Assembly (NCBI GenBank): GCA_964575975.1 | Contig: CAZNTU010000022.1 | Location: 1-42,871 of the forward strand | Length of the DNA: 42,871 bases | Source: G963674505 sp964575975 | GTDB taxonomy: Bacteria > Desulfobacterota > Desulfobacteria > Desulfobacterales > SKZT01 | Direction of reading: 5' to 3' | Shown: in pieces, positions 25,615-33,528 of the stretch | Numbering within the stretch: the stretch's first letter is position 1 | Layout of the letters: each line of letters opens with the position of its first letter | Translations under genes and position numbers: made by a program | The notes under the pieces: model-generated | Databases searched by the model: none | What the model saw: the letters and a program-made list of their open reading frames with translations, nothing else | Told to the model about the DNA's origin: nothing

Positions 25615-26814
25615 ATGACTTTGAATTGCATTATTTCCCGATACATGCTGCGGCAGATGGCCTATCCGTTCGCAATCAACCTGTGCTTTTTCACCTTCGT
25701 TTTCCTGATGTCCAAAATACTCGATATCATGCAACTGGTGGTAAATTACAGGGCGAGCCTATGGGCCGTGCTGGCGATGATCGTTTTCGTCATTCCCTAT
25801 TTTCTCGTTTTCGTAATCCCTCTTTCGGTCATGATGAGCGTTTTGCTGACCTTTTTGCGCATGTCGGCCGACAACGAGATCGTCGCGCTGAAGGCGGGAG
25901 GCGTCGGCATGGGCAAATTGATCGCGCCAGTGCTGTGCTTTTGCGCCGTCGGAGCGTTTCTCACGGCCGCCATGACGTTTTACGGCCTCCCCTGGGGAAA
26001 ACGGTCTCTTGAAGAACTGGTCGAAGAAGTCGCCGCGACCAGCATCGACGTGGGTTTGAAAGAAAGGAACTTCAACGACAATTTCGAGGGAGTAATGCTG
26101 TACGTTTCCAATATCGACATCAAAACGAAGACTCTGATCGATGTTTTTATCGAGGATCAGCGAACCGAGGACATGTCGAGCACGGTGATCGCTCCCAAGG
26201 GAAAGCTTTTCAGCGATCCGGAAAAAAAAATCTTCCAGATGAGATTGTACAACGGACTCATCAACCAAGTCAGCTTGAAAAATCGGACAGCGCACACGCT
26301 CAAGTTCGATACCTACGATTTGAATCTGGAGTTGAAAAAAAGCGGGGTGGCTAAAGGGGCCGGGAGCAGGGACGAATCGGCCATGTGGTTTTCCGAATTG
26401 CGCCGGCATATCGAAAGCATGCCGGAAAAGAACGAAGAATATTACGAGGCTCTTCTGGAGTTGCACAAGAAGTTTTCCATGCCCGCCGCATGTATTGTGC
26501 TGGGATTTCTGGCCTTTCCACTGGGCCTTCAAGCCAAGAGGTCAAAGCGTTCGTTCGGGCTGGGCCTTGGGCTTTTGTTTTTCCTGCTGTTCTATCTGAT
26601 TCTTTCGGCCGGCAAAATCTACGGCGAGACGGGCGAAGCTCCTCCGGCGCTGGCTATGTGGGCACCTAACATCGTTTTGGCTGTGGTCGGAATCTATTTC
26701 ATGAAGCGCGCGTTGGAAGAGCGCCCCTTTAACTTTCGGTTGTTTTCCGGCCGACTAAGGAAAAAACTTTTCAAATATCGAACCGGGACACATGGACGGC
26801 GAACATTCCAATGA
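25615..26814 (+). CDS. lptF: LPS export permease LptF (YjgP/YjgQ family)
   Basis: This encodes 399 residues. LptF and LptG are the inner-membrane pair of the LptB2FG transporter that pulls LPS out of the membrane to LptC. Seen: YMLRQMAYPFAINLCFFTFVFLMSKILDIMQLVV at TM1, two more TM helices (about 60-80, 100-120), the family motif NEIVALKAGGVGMGKLIAPV, a periplasmic beta-jellyroll domain (about 130-270), and three C-terminal TM helices (about 285-375). It is 3 nt after msbA and overlaps lptG by 4 nt. The F/G naming follows order and similarity and could be swapped. Confidence 0.88.
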   Translation: MTLNCIISRYMLRQMAYPFAINLCFFTFVFLMSKILDIMQLVVNYRASLWAVLAMIVFVIPYFLVFVIPLSVMMSVLLTFLRMSADNEIVALKAGGVGMGKLIAPVLCFCAVGAFLTAAMTFYGLPWGKRSLEELVEEVAATSIDVGLKERNFNDNFEGVMLYVSNIDIKTKTLIDVFIEDQRTEDMSSTVIAPKGKLFSDPEKKIFQMRLYNGLINQVSLKNRTAHTLKFDTYDLNLELKKSGVAKGAGSRDESAMWFSELRRHIESMPEKNEEYYEALLELHKKFSMPAACIVLGFLAFPLGLQAKRSKRSFGLGLGLLFFLLFYLILSAGKIYGETGEAPPALAMWAPNIVLAVVGIYFMKRALEERPFNFRLFSGRLRKKLFKYRTGTHGRRTFQ

Positions 26815-27887
26815 CGGCAATGAATCGCTACATAACGAGGGAAATTCTCGAAAAACTTGCGATTGTCTTGATCGTGATCGTCGGTTTGTATCTTGTCGTG
26901 GATTTTTTCGAGAAGATCGACAACTTTATGGAGAGGGGCCTTCCCCTCGGGTTGGCGCTGTTGTTCCTCGCTTTGAAGACGCCTCTTATCGTCGCGCAGA
27001 CATCGCCCGTCTGTCTGTTTTTGTCCGTTATTATCGCCTTTGGCCTGATGAAAAAGAACAACGAGATCCTGATCCTGCGAAGCGGGGGAATCAGCGCCTA
27101 TATCCTGTTGAGACCTGTTTTCGCCATGGGCGTCGTTTTCGCCCTGCTTTTGTTCTTTTTTTCGGAAATGGTCGTGCCGATTACAACCGCGCGGTCGAAT
27201 CGAATCTGGCTGGAGGACGTCAAGCGATCCCCGGCCGTAGTTTCAAAGGAAAAAAACATATGGATACGAGGAGACCGTTCGATCGCTCATATTAAGTATT
27301 ACAATCCGAAATCCGAGGCCATTTATGGAGTCAGTTTGAACTATTTCGAAAAGGATTTCAACTTGGTCCGCAGGGTGGACGCCGAAATGGGCGCTTTCGT
27401 GGACGGAAAATGGATATTGAAGAACGTGATGGAACAGGTGCTGAACAAGAAGACGGGCGAATTCCAGTCGGCCTTTTTCGATAAAAAAGAAGAAATTTTC
27501 GATTTCAGACCGGAAGAATTGGGGCGAGTGGCAAAGAAATCGGAGGAAATGAATTTCACGGAATTGAGAGAATATATTGCAAAGATTGAAAAGGAAGGCT
27601 ACGACGCCTCGAGCTACAAGGTCGATCTTCACGCGAAGGTGGCTTTTCCTTTTGTCTGTCTGGTCTTGTGCCTCGCCGGGGCCGGCATTTCCCTTCGAAC
27701 GAAAGGGGCAGAAGGCGTTGGCAAGGGAGTGGCTTTCGGAATCGGGGTCGCTTTTTTATACTGGGTTTTTTACAGCTTTTGTCTTTCTTTGGGATACGGA
27801 GAAATGCTTCCGCCGTTTCTTGCCGCTTGGACCGCCAACGTCGCCTTTGCCTGTTTTACGGCCATTACGTTGCTGAACGCCGATTAA
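26811..27887 (+). CDS. lptG: LPS export permease LptG (YjgP/YjgQ family)
   Basis: This encodes 358 residues with the usual six TM layout and a periplasmic jellyroll (about 135-260). Seen: MNRYITREILEKLAIVLIVIVGLYLVVDFFE-type N-terminus, LPLGLALLFLALKTP, the KNNEILILRSGGISAYILLRPV coupling segment, IRGDRSIAHIKYYNP at the start of the periplasmic domain, and HAKVAFPFVCLVLCLAGAGISLR before the last helices. It overlaps lptF by ATGA. The Lpt ATPase (LptB) and LptA/C are not in the window. The next gene, waaA, starts 29 nt downstream. Confidence 0.88.
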   Translation: MTAMNRYITREILEKLAIVLIVIVGLYLVVDFFEKIDNFMERGLPLGLALLFLALKTPLIVAQTSPVCLFLSVIIAFGLMKKNNEILILRSGGISAYILLRPVFAMGVVFALLLFFFSEMVVPITTARSNRIWLEDVKRSPAVVSKEKNIWIRGDRSIAHIKYYNPKSEAIYGVSLNYFEKDFNLVRRVDAEMGAFVDGKWILKNVMEQVLNKKTGEFQSAFFDKKEEIFDFRPEELGRVAKKSEEMNFTELREYIAKIEKEGYDASSYKVDLHAKVAFPFVCLVLCLAGAGISLRTKGAEGVGKGVAFGIGVAFLYWVFYSFCLSLGYGEMLPPFLAAWTANVAFACFTAITLLNAD

Positions 27888-27916
27888 AACGTAGATCAAA
27901 AAAAGGATTCGGAAAA

Positions 27917-29215
27917 ATGACACTTTTTTACCATGCTGTTCTGCTTGCGGCATTGATGTTTTTTTCCCCGGTGATACTGCCGCTTGTTCTCACTTCCAAA
28001 AAAAGAAGAAGGACGGTTCTTCAGAGACTCGCCCTTGTGGGGCTTCCGGAAAGCGAGGGGGCTTGCGACAAAAAAAACGGAGACGAAAAACCCGTCTGGA
28101 TTCATGCTCTTTCGGTCGGAGAGACGATCGCCTCCGTCGAACTGCTGAAAAAGCTGAGAAGAGACATGCCCCATGCGAAACTGTATTTTTCTACCAGCAC
28201 TGCCACCGGGTTCGACGAGGCGAGCAAGGCGCTTTCCGGCGTCGTCGATCGGGTTTTTTTCTATCCCTACGATTTCCTATTTGCGGTGCGGAAAGTCTTG
28301 CGCAGGATTTGCCCCTCGGCTTTCATCTTGATCGAATCTGACATTTGGCCGACCTTCCTGTCGGAACTCGAAAAAGCGAAGATTCCGGCGGTGCTCGTGA
28401 ACGGGCGTCTTTCTCCCGCGTCCTATGCCGGCTACAAGCGACTGTCCTTTTTGATGAAACCGGTTTTCAACGCCTTTCGAGCCGTTTGCGCCCAGTCGGA
28501 GGAGCAGGGGGCGCGATTCGAAAGCATCGGAGTGGCACGCGAAAAAATAAAGGTCACCGGAAGCATAAAATTCGACCGGAAGATCACGGTTCCCGACGAA
28601 AGTAGCAGAATCGCCTTGAAAAAATCCCTTGGAGCCGGTGGAAACCGAAAAATTTTGCTGGCCGGAAGCACCCATCCGGGAGAGGAGTCCGTTTTGCTCG
28701 AGGCATTCGGGATATTAAAACCGGATTTTCCGGACCTGACTCTGGTGCTCGTTCCCCGCGATCATGAAAGGGCCGACGAAGTCCTTCGCCTGGCCTTGGA
28801 GGCCGGATACAAGGCGAAAAAAATGTCCCGGAACGAATCGGACGAAACCGAGGTGTTGGTCGTGGATGCAATGGGGGTTCTTGCGAGTCTTTACTCCGTG
28901 GCGGATGTCGCTTTCGTGGGAGGAAGCCTGGCGGCCTTCGGGGGGCACAACCCGCTCGAACCCGCCGCTTTCGCCAAGCCGATCCTTTTCGGTCCCGACA
29001 TGAGCGATTTTCCGGAAATCTCGCGCATGCTTCTTGACGCGAAGGGGGCTGTTCGGGTGCGAAACGCCCGCCAGTTCGCCGAAACCGTGTCAATGCTCTT
29101 GACCGATCAGAAAAAAGCCGAGAAAATCGGTCGGAACGCTTTCGACTTGTTTCATTCCAACCAAGGGGCGGTGGATAGAACCGCAGCGGTTATCGCCGAG
29201 AAAATATTCCGCTGA
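27917..29215 (+). CDS. waaA: Kdo transferase WaaA (KdtA)
   Basis: This encodes 432 residues. It attaches Kdo to lipid IVA at the cytoplasmic face of the inner membrane (GT30). The start at 27917 is chosen because it gives the usual N-terminal membrane anchor (about 2-25) and lies after lptG; the open frame extends back into lptG. Seen: WIHALSVGETIASVELLKKLRR, which has the catalytic Glu of WaaA, the YFSTSTATGFDEA block, FILIESDIWPTFLSE, LVNGRLSPASYAGYKRLSFL, GSIKFD and the C-terminal donor site VGGSLAAFGGHNPLEPAAFAKPILFGP. Whether it adds one or two Kdo residues cannot be told. LpxK follows after 3 nt. Confidence 0.95.
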   Translation: MTLFYHAVLLAALMFFSPVILPLVLTSKKRRRTVLQRLALVGLPESEGACDKKNGDEKPVWIHALSVGETIASVELLKKLRRDMPHAKLYFSTSTATGFDEASKALSGVVDRVFFYPYDFLFAVRKVLRRICPSAFILIESDIWPTFLSELEKAKIPAVLVNGRLSPASYAGYKRLSFLMKPVFNAFRAVCAQSEEQGARFESIGVAREKIKVTGSIKFDRKITVPDESSRIALKKSLGAGGNRKILLAGSTHPGEESVLLEAFGILKPDFPDLTLVLVPRDHERADEVLRLALEAGYKAKKMSRNESDETEVLVVDAMGVLASLYSVADVAFVGGSLAAFGGHNPLEPAAFAKPILFGPDMSDFPEISRMLLDAKGAVRVRNARQFAETVSMLLTDQKKAEKIGRNAFDLFHSNQGAVDRTAAVIAEKIFR

Positions 29216-29218
29216 TTT

Positions 29219-30346
29219 ATGGACGAGAGCAAAACGAGAAGAAGAATCGAGGACGTGATCGCGGGAAGAGACAATAGTTCCCGCCTTGCGAAAGTGTTGT
29301 CCTTCGCCGGCGGGTTGTACGGCTTTTCGATGGCGGTACGCTCGAGACTTTACCGATCTGGAATTTTCGAAACCAGGAAGTTGCCTTGCAAGGCGATCTC
29401 CATTGGCAACCTGACTCTTGGCGGCGCCGGAAAGACGCCAATGGCCATTTGTCTGGCAAGGCTTTTGAGGACCTTGGGGTTGCGTCCCGCCATGGCTTAT
29501 CGCGGATACGGAGGGGCGTGCGAGAACTCCTTCGGTGTGGTATCCGACGGCGCCAGGATTCTGATGGGTCCCGAAGAGGCGGGAGACGAACCCTGCCTGG
29601 GTGCGTCGGGACTTCCCGGAATCCCTGTGGTTGTCGGAAAGGACCGGTATATGTCGGGTCGAAAAGCGGTCGAACTGTTCAATCCCGACGTGATCGTCTT
29701 GGACGACGCTTTCCAGCATATCCGTTTGCGGCGAGACTTGGATCTGTTGTTGATGGATTCCCGAAAGCCCGTTGGAAACGGCAAGCTTTTTCCCGGAGGA
29801 GCTTTGAGAGAGCCAGTGGAACAGGTGAAGCGGGCACATGCTTTGATCGTGACGCGGTGCGAATCGTCCGAAAAGGAAAGTCGTTTTTTCAAGGAGAACA
29901 AGTGGGCGTCGGGGCTTCCTCTTTTCAGGTGCCGTCATGCTCCAGGACCGGTTTCGGTCTTGGCTGCAAAGGGGCGGCTTTCGAGCGGGGTCATGGAAAG
30001 CCACGACACGACGAAAATTGCCGGAAGCAAATGTCTTGCGTTCTCGGGCATCGCCAATAACGAGGATTTCAAGCGTCTGCTTTCTGAAATCGGGGTCGCT
30101 CCGGTCGCCTGTTTGCGTTTTCCGGACCACCACAAATATTCCAAAGCCGATGTCCTCGCCATCGTGGATTCGGCCCGGAAATATGGCGCCGAAACGCTGG
30201 TCACCACGGAAAAAGACGCCGTCAAATTAGCGGGACACGATTTTTACCCTTTCTTGGTTTATATAGCAAGCGTTCGGATATCCTTTTTAAGAGAGGACCA
30301 GGCGCGATTTGCGGATTTCATGGCAAAAAGTTTGAACATTCATTGA
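29219..30346 (+). CDS. lpxK: Tetraacyldisaccharide 4'-kinase LpxK
   Basis: This encodes 375 residues, close to the usual 330-370. It phosphorylates the 4' position of the lipid A disaccharide at the membrane. Seen: the membrane-associated N-terminal helix with AGGLYGFSMAVRSRLY, the P-loop as GNLTLGGAGKTPM, AMAYRGYGG, GDEPCLGA, VGKDRYMSGRKAV, and the catalytic DDAFQHIRLRRDLDLLLMD, followed by LFPGGALREP. All are conserved LpxK blocks. The long N-terminus (about 45 residues before GIFETRKLPCKAIS) is usual for this family. It sits after waaA; the heptosyltransferase gene follows within 20 nt. Confidence 0.94.
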   Translation: MDESKTRRRIEDVIAGRDNSSRLAKVLSFAGGLYGFSMAVRSRLYRSGIFETRKLPCKAISIGNLTLGGAGKTPMAICLARLLRTLGLRPAMAYRGYGGACENSFGVVSDGARILMGPEEAGDEPCLGASGLPGIPVVVGKDRYMSGRKAVELFNPDVIVLDDAFQHIRLRRDLDLLLMDSRKPVGNGKLFPGGALREPVEQVKRAHALIVTRCESSEKESRFFKENKWASGLPLFRCRHAPGPVSVLAAKGRLSSGVMESHDTTKIAGSKCLAFSGIANNEDFKRLLSEIGVAPVACLRFPDHHKYSKADVLAIVDSARKYGAETLVTTEKDAVKLAGHDFYPFLVYIASVRISFLREDQARFADFMAKSLNIH

Positions 30347-30361
30347 TTGGGATATTATCGA

Positions 30362-31441
30362 ATGACGATTACCGGCAATAAAAGGTTGAATTCCAAAGAG
30401 ATTAAACACATTCTGATCCGGTCCACGAACTGGATCGGCGACGCCGTCATGACTACACCCGCGCTAAGAGGCGTCCGCAAAAATTTTCCGGAGGCGCGCA
30501 TCGCGGTCCTGGCGAAGCCTTGGACCATTCCGGTATTCGAGAACAACCCCCATATAGACGAGATCATCCCATATGATGCTTCGGGAGCGGCCGGAAAGAT
30601 CGAATTGGCCGGACAACTGAAGCAACGCGGGTTCGATGCGGCCATTCTGTTTCAAAACGCGTTCGAAGCCGCCCTGATCGCGTATTTGGCACGGATTCCA
30701 GTCAGAATCGGGTACGACAGGGATATGCGCGCGCCGCTGTTAACCCACGTCGTGGCATGCACGAACGGCATTCGCAAGCTTCACCAGACCCACTACTACA
30801 ACGAAATATTAAAGGGAGTCGGGCTGGTCCCCGACGGTTCCCGATTGGAACTGTATGTTTCCTCGGCAGAGCGCAAGGCCGCCGGCGAAATTCTGAAGAG
30901 AGAGAAGATAGAAGATTCCGACCTGGTCGTCGGAATCAACCCGTCCTCGACATTCGGCCCGGCCAAGCAATGGCTTCCGGAAAGGTTCGCGGAGGTTTCC
31001 GACCGGTTGAATCGGGAATTCGGAACAAGGACGCTCGTATTCGGAGGACCCCGGGACAAGGAGCTGGGAAGACGGATAAGGGGGGCTATGAATACCAAGG
31101 CGGGCGATTTTTCCGGAAGAACGACGTTGAATGAGGCCATCGCGCTGATATCCCGCTGCGATCTTTTCGTCACCAACGATTCAGGTCTTATGCATGTGGC
31201 GGCGGCCTTGAACGCGCCTCAGATCGCCGTTTTCGGTTCTACCGACCAAAAGGCCACGGGCCCGCGAAGCGACAGGGCGAGAATTGTCAGAAGCGACTTG
31301 AGCTGCGCTCCCTGTCTCGAACGAAAATGTCCCTTGGGACACAGAAAGTGCATGGATATAATCGGAGTCGATAAAGTGTTGTCGATCGCCCGCCAAATAC
31401 TGCAAAAAAAGCATCTACGAAATAACTTCCCTATACGATAG
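30362..31441 (+). CDS. waaF: Lipopolysaccharide heptosyltransferase II-type (WaaF family)
   Basis: This encodes 359 residues of GT9. It adds heptose to the inner core in the cytoplasm before export by MsbA. The ATG at 30362 is preferred over an upstream TTG at 30347 that lacks support. Seen: the opening ILIRSTNWIGDAVMTTPALRGVR (acceptor loop with the catalytic Asp in WIGDAV), PVRIGYDRDMRAPLLTH, the nucleotide-sugar site VVGINPSSTFGPAKQWLPERFAEV, FVTNDSGLMHVAAALNAPQIAVFGSTD, and the Cys-rich tail CAPCLERKCPLGHRKCM that is usual in WaaF. It ends the plus-strand envelope cluster. ADP-heptose synthesis genes are not in the window. Confidence 0.93.
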   Translation: MTITGNKRLNSKEIKHILIRSTNWIGDAVMTTPALRGVRKNFPEARIAVLAKPWTIPVFENNPHIDEIIPYDASGAAGKIELAGQLKQRGFDAAILFQNAFEAALIAYLARIPVRIGYDRDMRAPLLTHVVACTNGIRKLHQTHYYNEILKGVGLVPDGSRLELYVSSAERKAAGEILKREKIEDSDLVVGINPSSTFGPAKQWLPERFAEVSDRLNREFGTRTLVFGGPRDKELGRRIRGAMNTKAGDFSGRTTLNEAIALISRCDLFVTNDSGLMHVAAALNAPQIAVFGSTDQKATGPRSDRARIVRSDLSCAPCLERKCPLGHRKCMDIIGVDKVLSIARQILQKKHLRNNFPIR

Positions 31442-31490
31442 GTGTTTCGCCTTAATTTCCGCCTTTGCCGAAAATCGCCGCATTTGCATG

Positions 31491-31519
31491 TTGACACCCC
31501 CGAAATCATGTGTAACTAT
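31491..31519 (+). promoter_or_regulatory. Candidate promoter of the ncRNA at 31526-31731
   Basis: A perfect TTGACA (31491-31496) is followed at 17 nt by AACTAT (31514-31519) with TGT just before it, a TGn extended -10. The -10 hexamer itself matches only 3 of 6 positions, so the call rests on the -35 and the extension. It lies 50 nt after the waaF stop. Confidence 0.5.
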
Positions 31520-31525
31520 TAACGC

Positions 31526-31731
31526 ATCGCCGATAAAATTCCACGAATAAAGGGAATGATTTCGCATGGTTATTCGAGCCACGCGGGGCGATGTTTTTTA
31601 AAAACAGTCGCAAACGACACGTTCGATTATGAATTCCTGAACAAGCTTGCCGCCGTTTCGCGCTCTGCATCCCCCAATCCCACTATTATGCAGGGTATAA
31701 CCTTCCCCTATGCGAAACGGCGGCTTTTTTT
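31526..31731 (+). ncRNA. Candidate small RNA (about 205 nt) between waaF and the AMIN gene
   Basis: The intergenic stretch 31442-31762 has no convincing ORF but carries a promoter-like element and, about 205 nt later, a very strong terminator. The transcript would fold a hairpin around 31589-31613 (tgttttt/aaaaaca with gcga/tcgc beneath) and end in a 13-bp perfect stem (31649-31661 with 31712-31724) enclosing a further ctgcat/atgcag stem, then seven U. It could be an independent sRNA, or the 3' untranslated end of the envelope operon processed into an sRNA. It does not match 6S, tmRNA, SRP RNA or RNase P features I know. 5' end is estimated. Confidence 0.5.
31649..31731 (+). terminator. Strong Rho-independent terminator with 13-bp stem and long loop
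   Basis: The arms gccgccgtttcgc (31649-31661) and gcgaaacggcggc (31712-31724) pair perfectly. The 50-nt loop contains a second stem (ctgcat/atgcag), and the right arm runs into TTTTTTT (31725-31731). The U-run is on the plus strand only, so it ends transcripts coming from waaF or from the promoter at 31491. Confidence 0.85.
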
Positions 31732-31762
31732 CCCTTATTTTTATCAATTGATACAATACTCG

Positions 31763-32863
31763 TCAAACGTCGATATTCACGACCAAAATCAGGCCTCGAG
31801 GGTATTTATCCACGGAATAGTGCGGCAATTCGTCGCTGGCCACGTCAATGACAATGCGAAGTTTTTCGGGATAGAGCCCCGTTCTGATTTTTTTCACTGG
31901 GTTGGAGTTTATGTCGTATTCCCTTTTGCCTTCGTTTCTCCAGTTGCCCATAAGATCGACCACAATCCTCGACGGGGACTGAAGTGTAAAGGAGTTGTAA
32001 TTGCCTGCGGGTCCGCTCGTATCGATCACGAATACTATCTTGTTCCCCACTGTTTGAAGGTTGATGCTTTTCAACACCGACGGAGTCGGAGCAATCTTTT
32101 CCGGGTGGAGGGTCGAATCGGTTGACGGATCGGTAGCCTTCCCTTTCTGCGGAAACGTCGCATCCCTTGTCAACCGATTCGATTCATTGCTCTCTTCCGT
32201 TCCGGGTTGGGAGGGATTGTCCAACCGGTCGAAAGCTTGTTTCCCGGTTTCTGCGGTTCGCGTTGCGGTCTCTTCGGCGACCGAACGTTCAGGAAAGTCT
32301 TCCTCGGGCTTTCCATTTTCAACTTGCTTTTCGTCCATCGAAGAATCTTTTATTTCGGTCGGGAAAACAGATGCATTGTCCTGATCGTCCAATGGCATAT
32401 CAACGGGAGCCGGGGGAGAATCGGCCGAAGGTTCGTCGAGAAGTTCGGGAGAGTCTTTACCCACGTCGGTCGGCCCCGCCGGTTGCCCGATTTCCGAACC
32501 AATGGAATCGGTTTCCGCGTGCTCGGAGTTTTGGACGACGGCCATAGATTCGTTTTCCGCAGTCTTGGCCTCGTTCGCGGGAATTGGAAACGAATACGTC
32601 TTTGGCTTTCGAAGCATTATGCTATCTGGAGCCTGCTTTTGTCCGGCATAATCAGATACCCAAGAAAACAACAGCATAATCGTCCCTACCGCGGCAACGG
32701 CCAGCACGATGTTTCTTACATAAGACTTCTTGGGGGGACGAAAACGGCTATTGCATGAAATGCATCGATAAAATCTACTTGTGTACAAGAAACCGAAAAA
32801 CCTTTCAGGCCTTCCTCTGGACGACTTACGCACTTTTGTGCCGCCGCAATCCGGACATTTCAT
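31763..32863 (-). CDS. Zinc-ribbon / single-TM / AMIN-domain protein
   Basis: This encodes 366 residues. The start at 32863 has AGGAAG upstream and begins MKCPDCGG; a start 9 codons earlier lacks a Shine-Dalgarno. Domains: an N-terminal zinc ribbon (CPDC ... CISC, residues 3-40), a single membrane helix (about 51-70, with KKSYVRN before it as the cytoplasmic positive flank), a long low-complexity acidic/Pro linker (about 80-265) and a C-terminal AMIN domain (about 268-366; KSINLQTVGNKIVFVIDTSGPA, SPSRIVVDLMG, KLRIVIDVASDEL). AMIN domains bind peptidoglycan or target proteins in the periplasm (AmiC, PilQ). So a cytoplasmic metal site is tied to a periplasmic wall-binding domain. Function unknown. 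It converges on the ncRNA unit. Confidence 0.78.
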   Translation of the reverse strand: MKCPDCGGTKVRKSSRGRPERFFGFLYTSRFYRCISCNSRFRPPKKSYVRNIVLAVAAVGTIMLLFSWVSDYAGQKQAPDSIMLRKPKTYSFPIPANEAKTAENESMAVVQNSEHAETDSIGSEIGQPAGPTDVGKDSPELLDEPSADSPPAPVDMPLDDQDNASVFPTEIKDSSMDEKQVENGKPEEDFPERSVAEETATRTAETGKQAFDRLDNPSQPGTEESNESNRLTRDATFPQKGKATDPSTDSTLHPEKIAPTPSVLKSINLQTVGNKIVFVIDTSGPAGNYNSFTLQSPSRIVVDLMGNWRNEGKREYDINSNPVKKIRTGLYPEKLRIVIDVASDELPHYSVDKYPRGLILVVNIDV

Positions 32864-32935
32864 TGTATTCTTCCTGCATGTCGCAAACAATTGGCATATT
32901 CGGCCCGAACCGACAGGCGCATAGGGGCCGATACA

Positions 32936-33109
32936 TCAACACCGATTCTTGTTCCGTCTCTTGGCAGCCTCCGTCAAGCGACTTGCCATATTTTCATCTT
33001 CGCAATAAAAACACGATTTGCCGACGAAATCAACCGAAATTCGTTGCTCGTGCGGGCAGTCGCCGATCGGCAGCGACGTTCCGGTACTGGTGGCCGAACG
33101 GTTCTCCAA
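32936..33109 (-). CDS. Doubtful 57-residue Cys-containing ORF
   Basis: A minus-strand frame from TTG (33109) to TGA (32936) encodes 57 residues with paired cysteines (GDCPHEQR and KSCFYCED) and a basic end (AAKRRNKNRC), which looks like a small zinc-ribbon protein. The frame stays open only to about 33145 upstream and has no ATG before residue 41 and no clear Shine-Dalgarno. It may be a real small gene, a remnant, or chance. It is in line with the AMIN gene, 72 nt before its start. The rest of 32864-33214 holds only the inverted repeat at 33122-33181. Confidence 0.3.
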   Translation of the reverse strand: MENRSATSTGTSLPIGDCPHEQRISVDFVGKSCFYCEDENMASRLTEAAKRRNKNRC

Positions 33110-33121
33110 TCGAGATCGATA

Positions 33122-33181
33122 CGTTTCCAGTTGCGGAGTTAGCCGGTTGCGGGCGCACGCCTAAAAGCGCAACTGGAAACG
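33122..33181. repeat. Long imperfect hairpin with 13-bp perfect arms
   Basis: The arms cgtttccagttgc (33122-33134) and gcaactggaaacg (33169-33181) pair perfectly. Inside, ttagccg and cgcctaa pair with one mismatch, separated from the outer stem by a 4-nt bubble on each side. No U-run follows on either strand. Purpose unknown. Confidence 0.65.
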
Positions 33182-33214
33182 CGTTGCCTATTATCAAAGC
33201 CGAGTCCCGATGTT

Positions 33215-33469
33215 CTATTCGCTTTTTTTCCCTTTCGAAAACGCGTCCCCGATTTTCTTTCCAATCCCGTTATACGTTCTCGTGCCGGGGGCGAAGCCGA
33301 AGGGTTTGATCTTTTCGACGTCCGCCTCCTTGGCGTACTTTTCCGGTGGAATGCTCAAATAGTTATTGATATACACACTGCCATGTGTATATCTGAAAAG
33401 GAAATTCCGGTTGGCCGCAAGAAAACCTTCCAAATTCTGTATCGGCGAATTGTGAATTTCTTCGAGCAT
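33215..33469 (-). CDS. Short hypothetical protein
   Basis: This encodes 84 residues. I do not recognise a family. Residues about 1-25 are an amphipathic start, the middle has an aromatic strand pattern (NFLFRYTHGSVYINNYLSIPP), and the last 25 residues are basic and Gly-rich (GIGKKIGDAFSKGKKSE). No signal peptide or membrane helix is seen. There is no clear Shine-Dalgarno before the ATG at 33469. It lies 60 nt downstream of the acyl-CoA synthetase stop on the same strand and could be the last gene of that group, a remnant, or noise. Confidence 0.4.
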   Translation of the reverse strand: MLEEIHNSPIQNLEGFLAANRNFLFRYTHGSVYINNYLSIPPEKYAKEADVEKIKPFGFAPGTRTYNGIGKKIGDAFSKGKKSE

Positions 33470-33528
33470 GCGATCAATACGAGACAGACGATCGGCAACA
33501 ATCCCTGTTTATTTTGTTTGCCATAGAA

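Noticed and set aside
31526..31731. 6S RNA or SRP RNA identity for the ncRNA candidate
   Set aside because: The 5' and 3' ends do not pair into a 6S-like rod, and the SRP tetraloop and symmetric-loop motifs are absent.
31556..32125. Plus-strand frame of 189 residues downstream of waaF
   Set aside because: It crosses the strong terminator and then runs antisense through the AMIN gene; no motif or Shine-Dalgarno at proper spacing.
33122..33181. Integron attC site
   Set aside because: The hairpin with bubbles resembles one, but the required GTTRRRY / RYYYAAC boxes are not at the ends and no integrase or cassette array is present.
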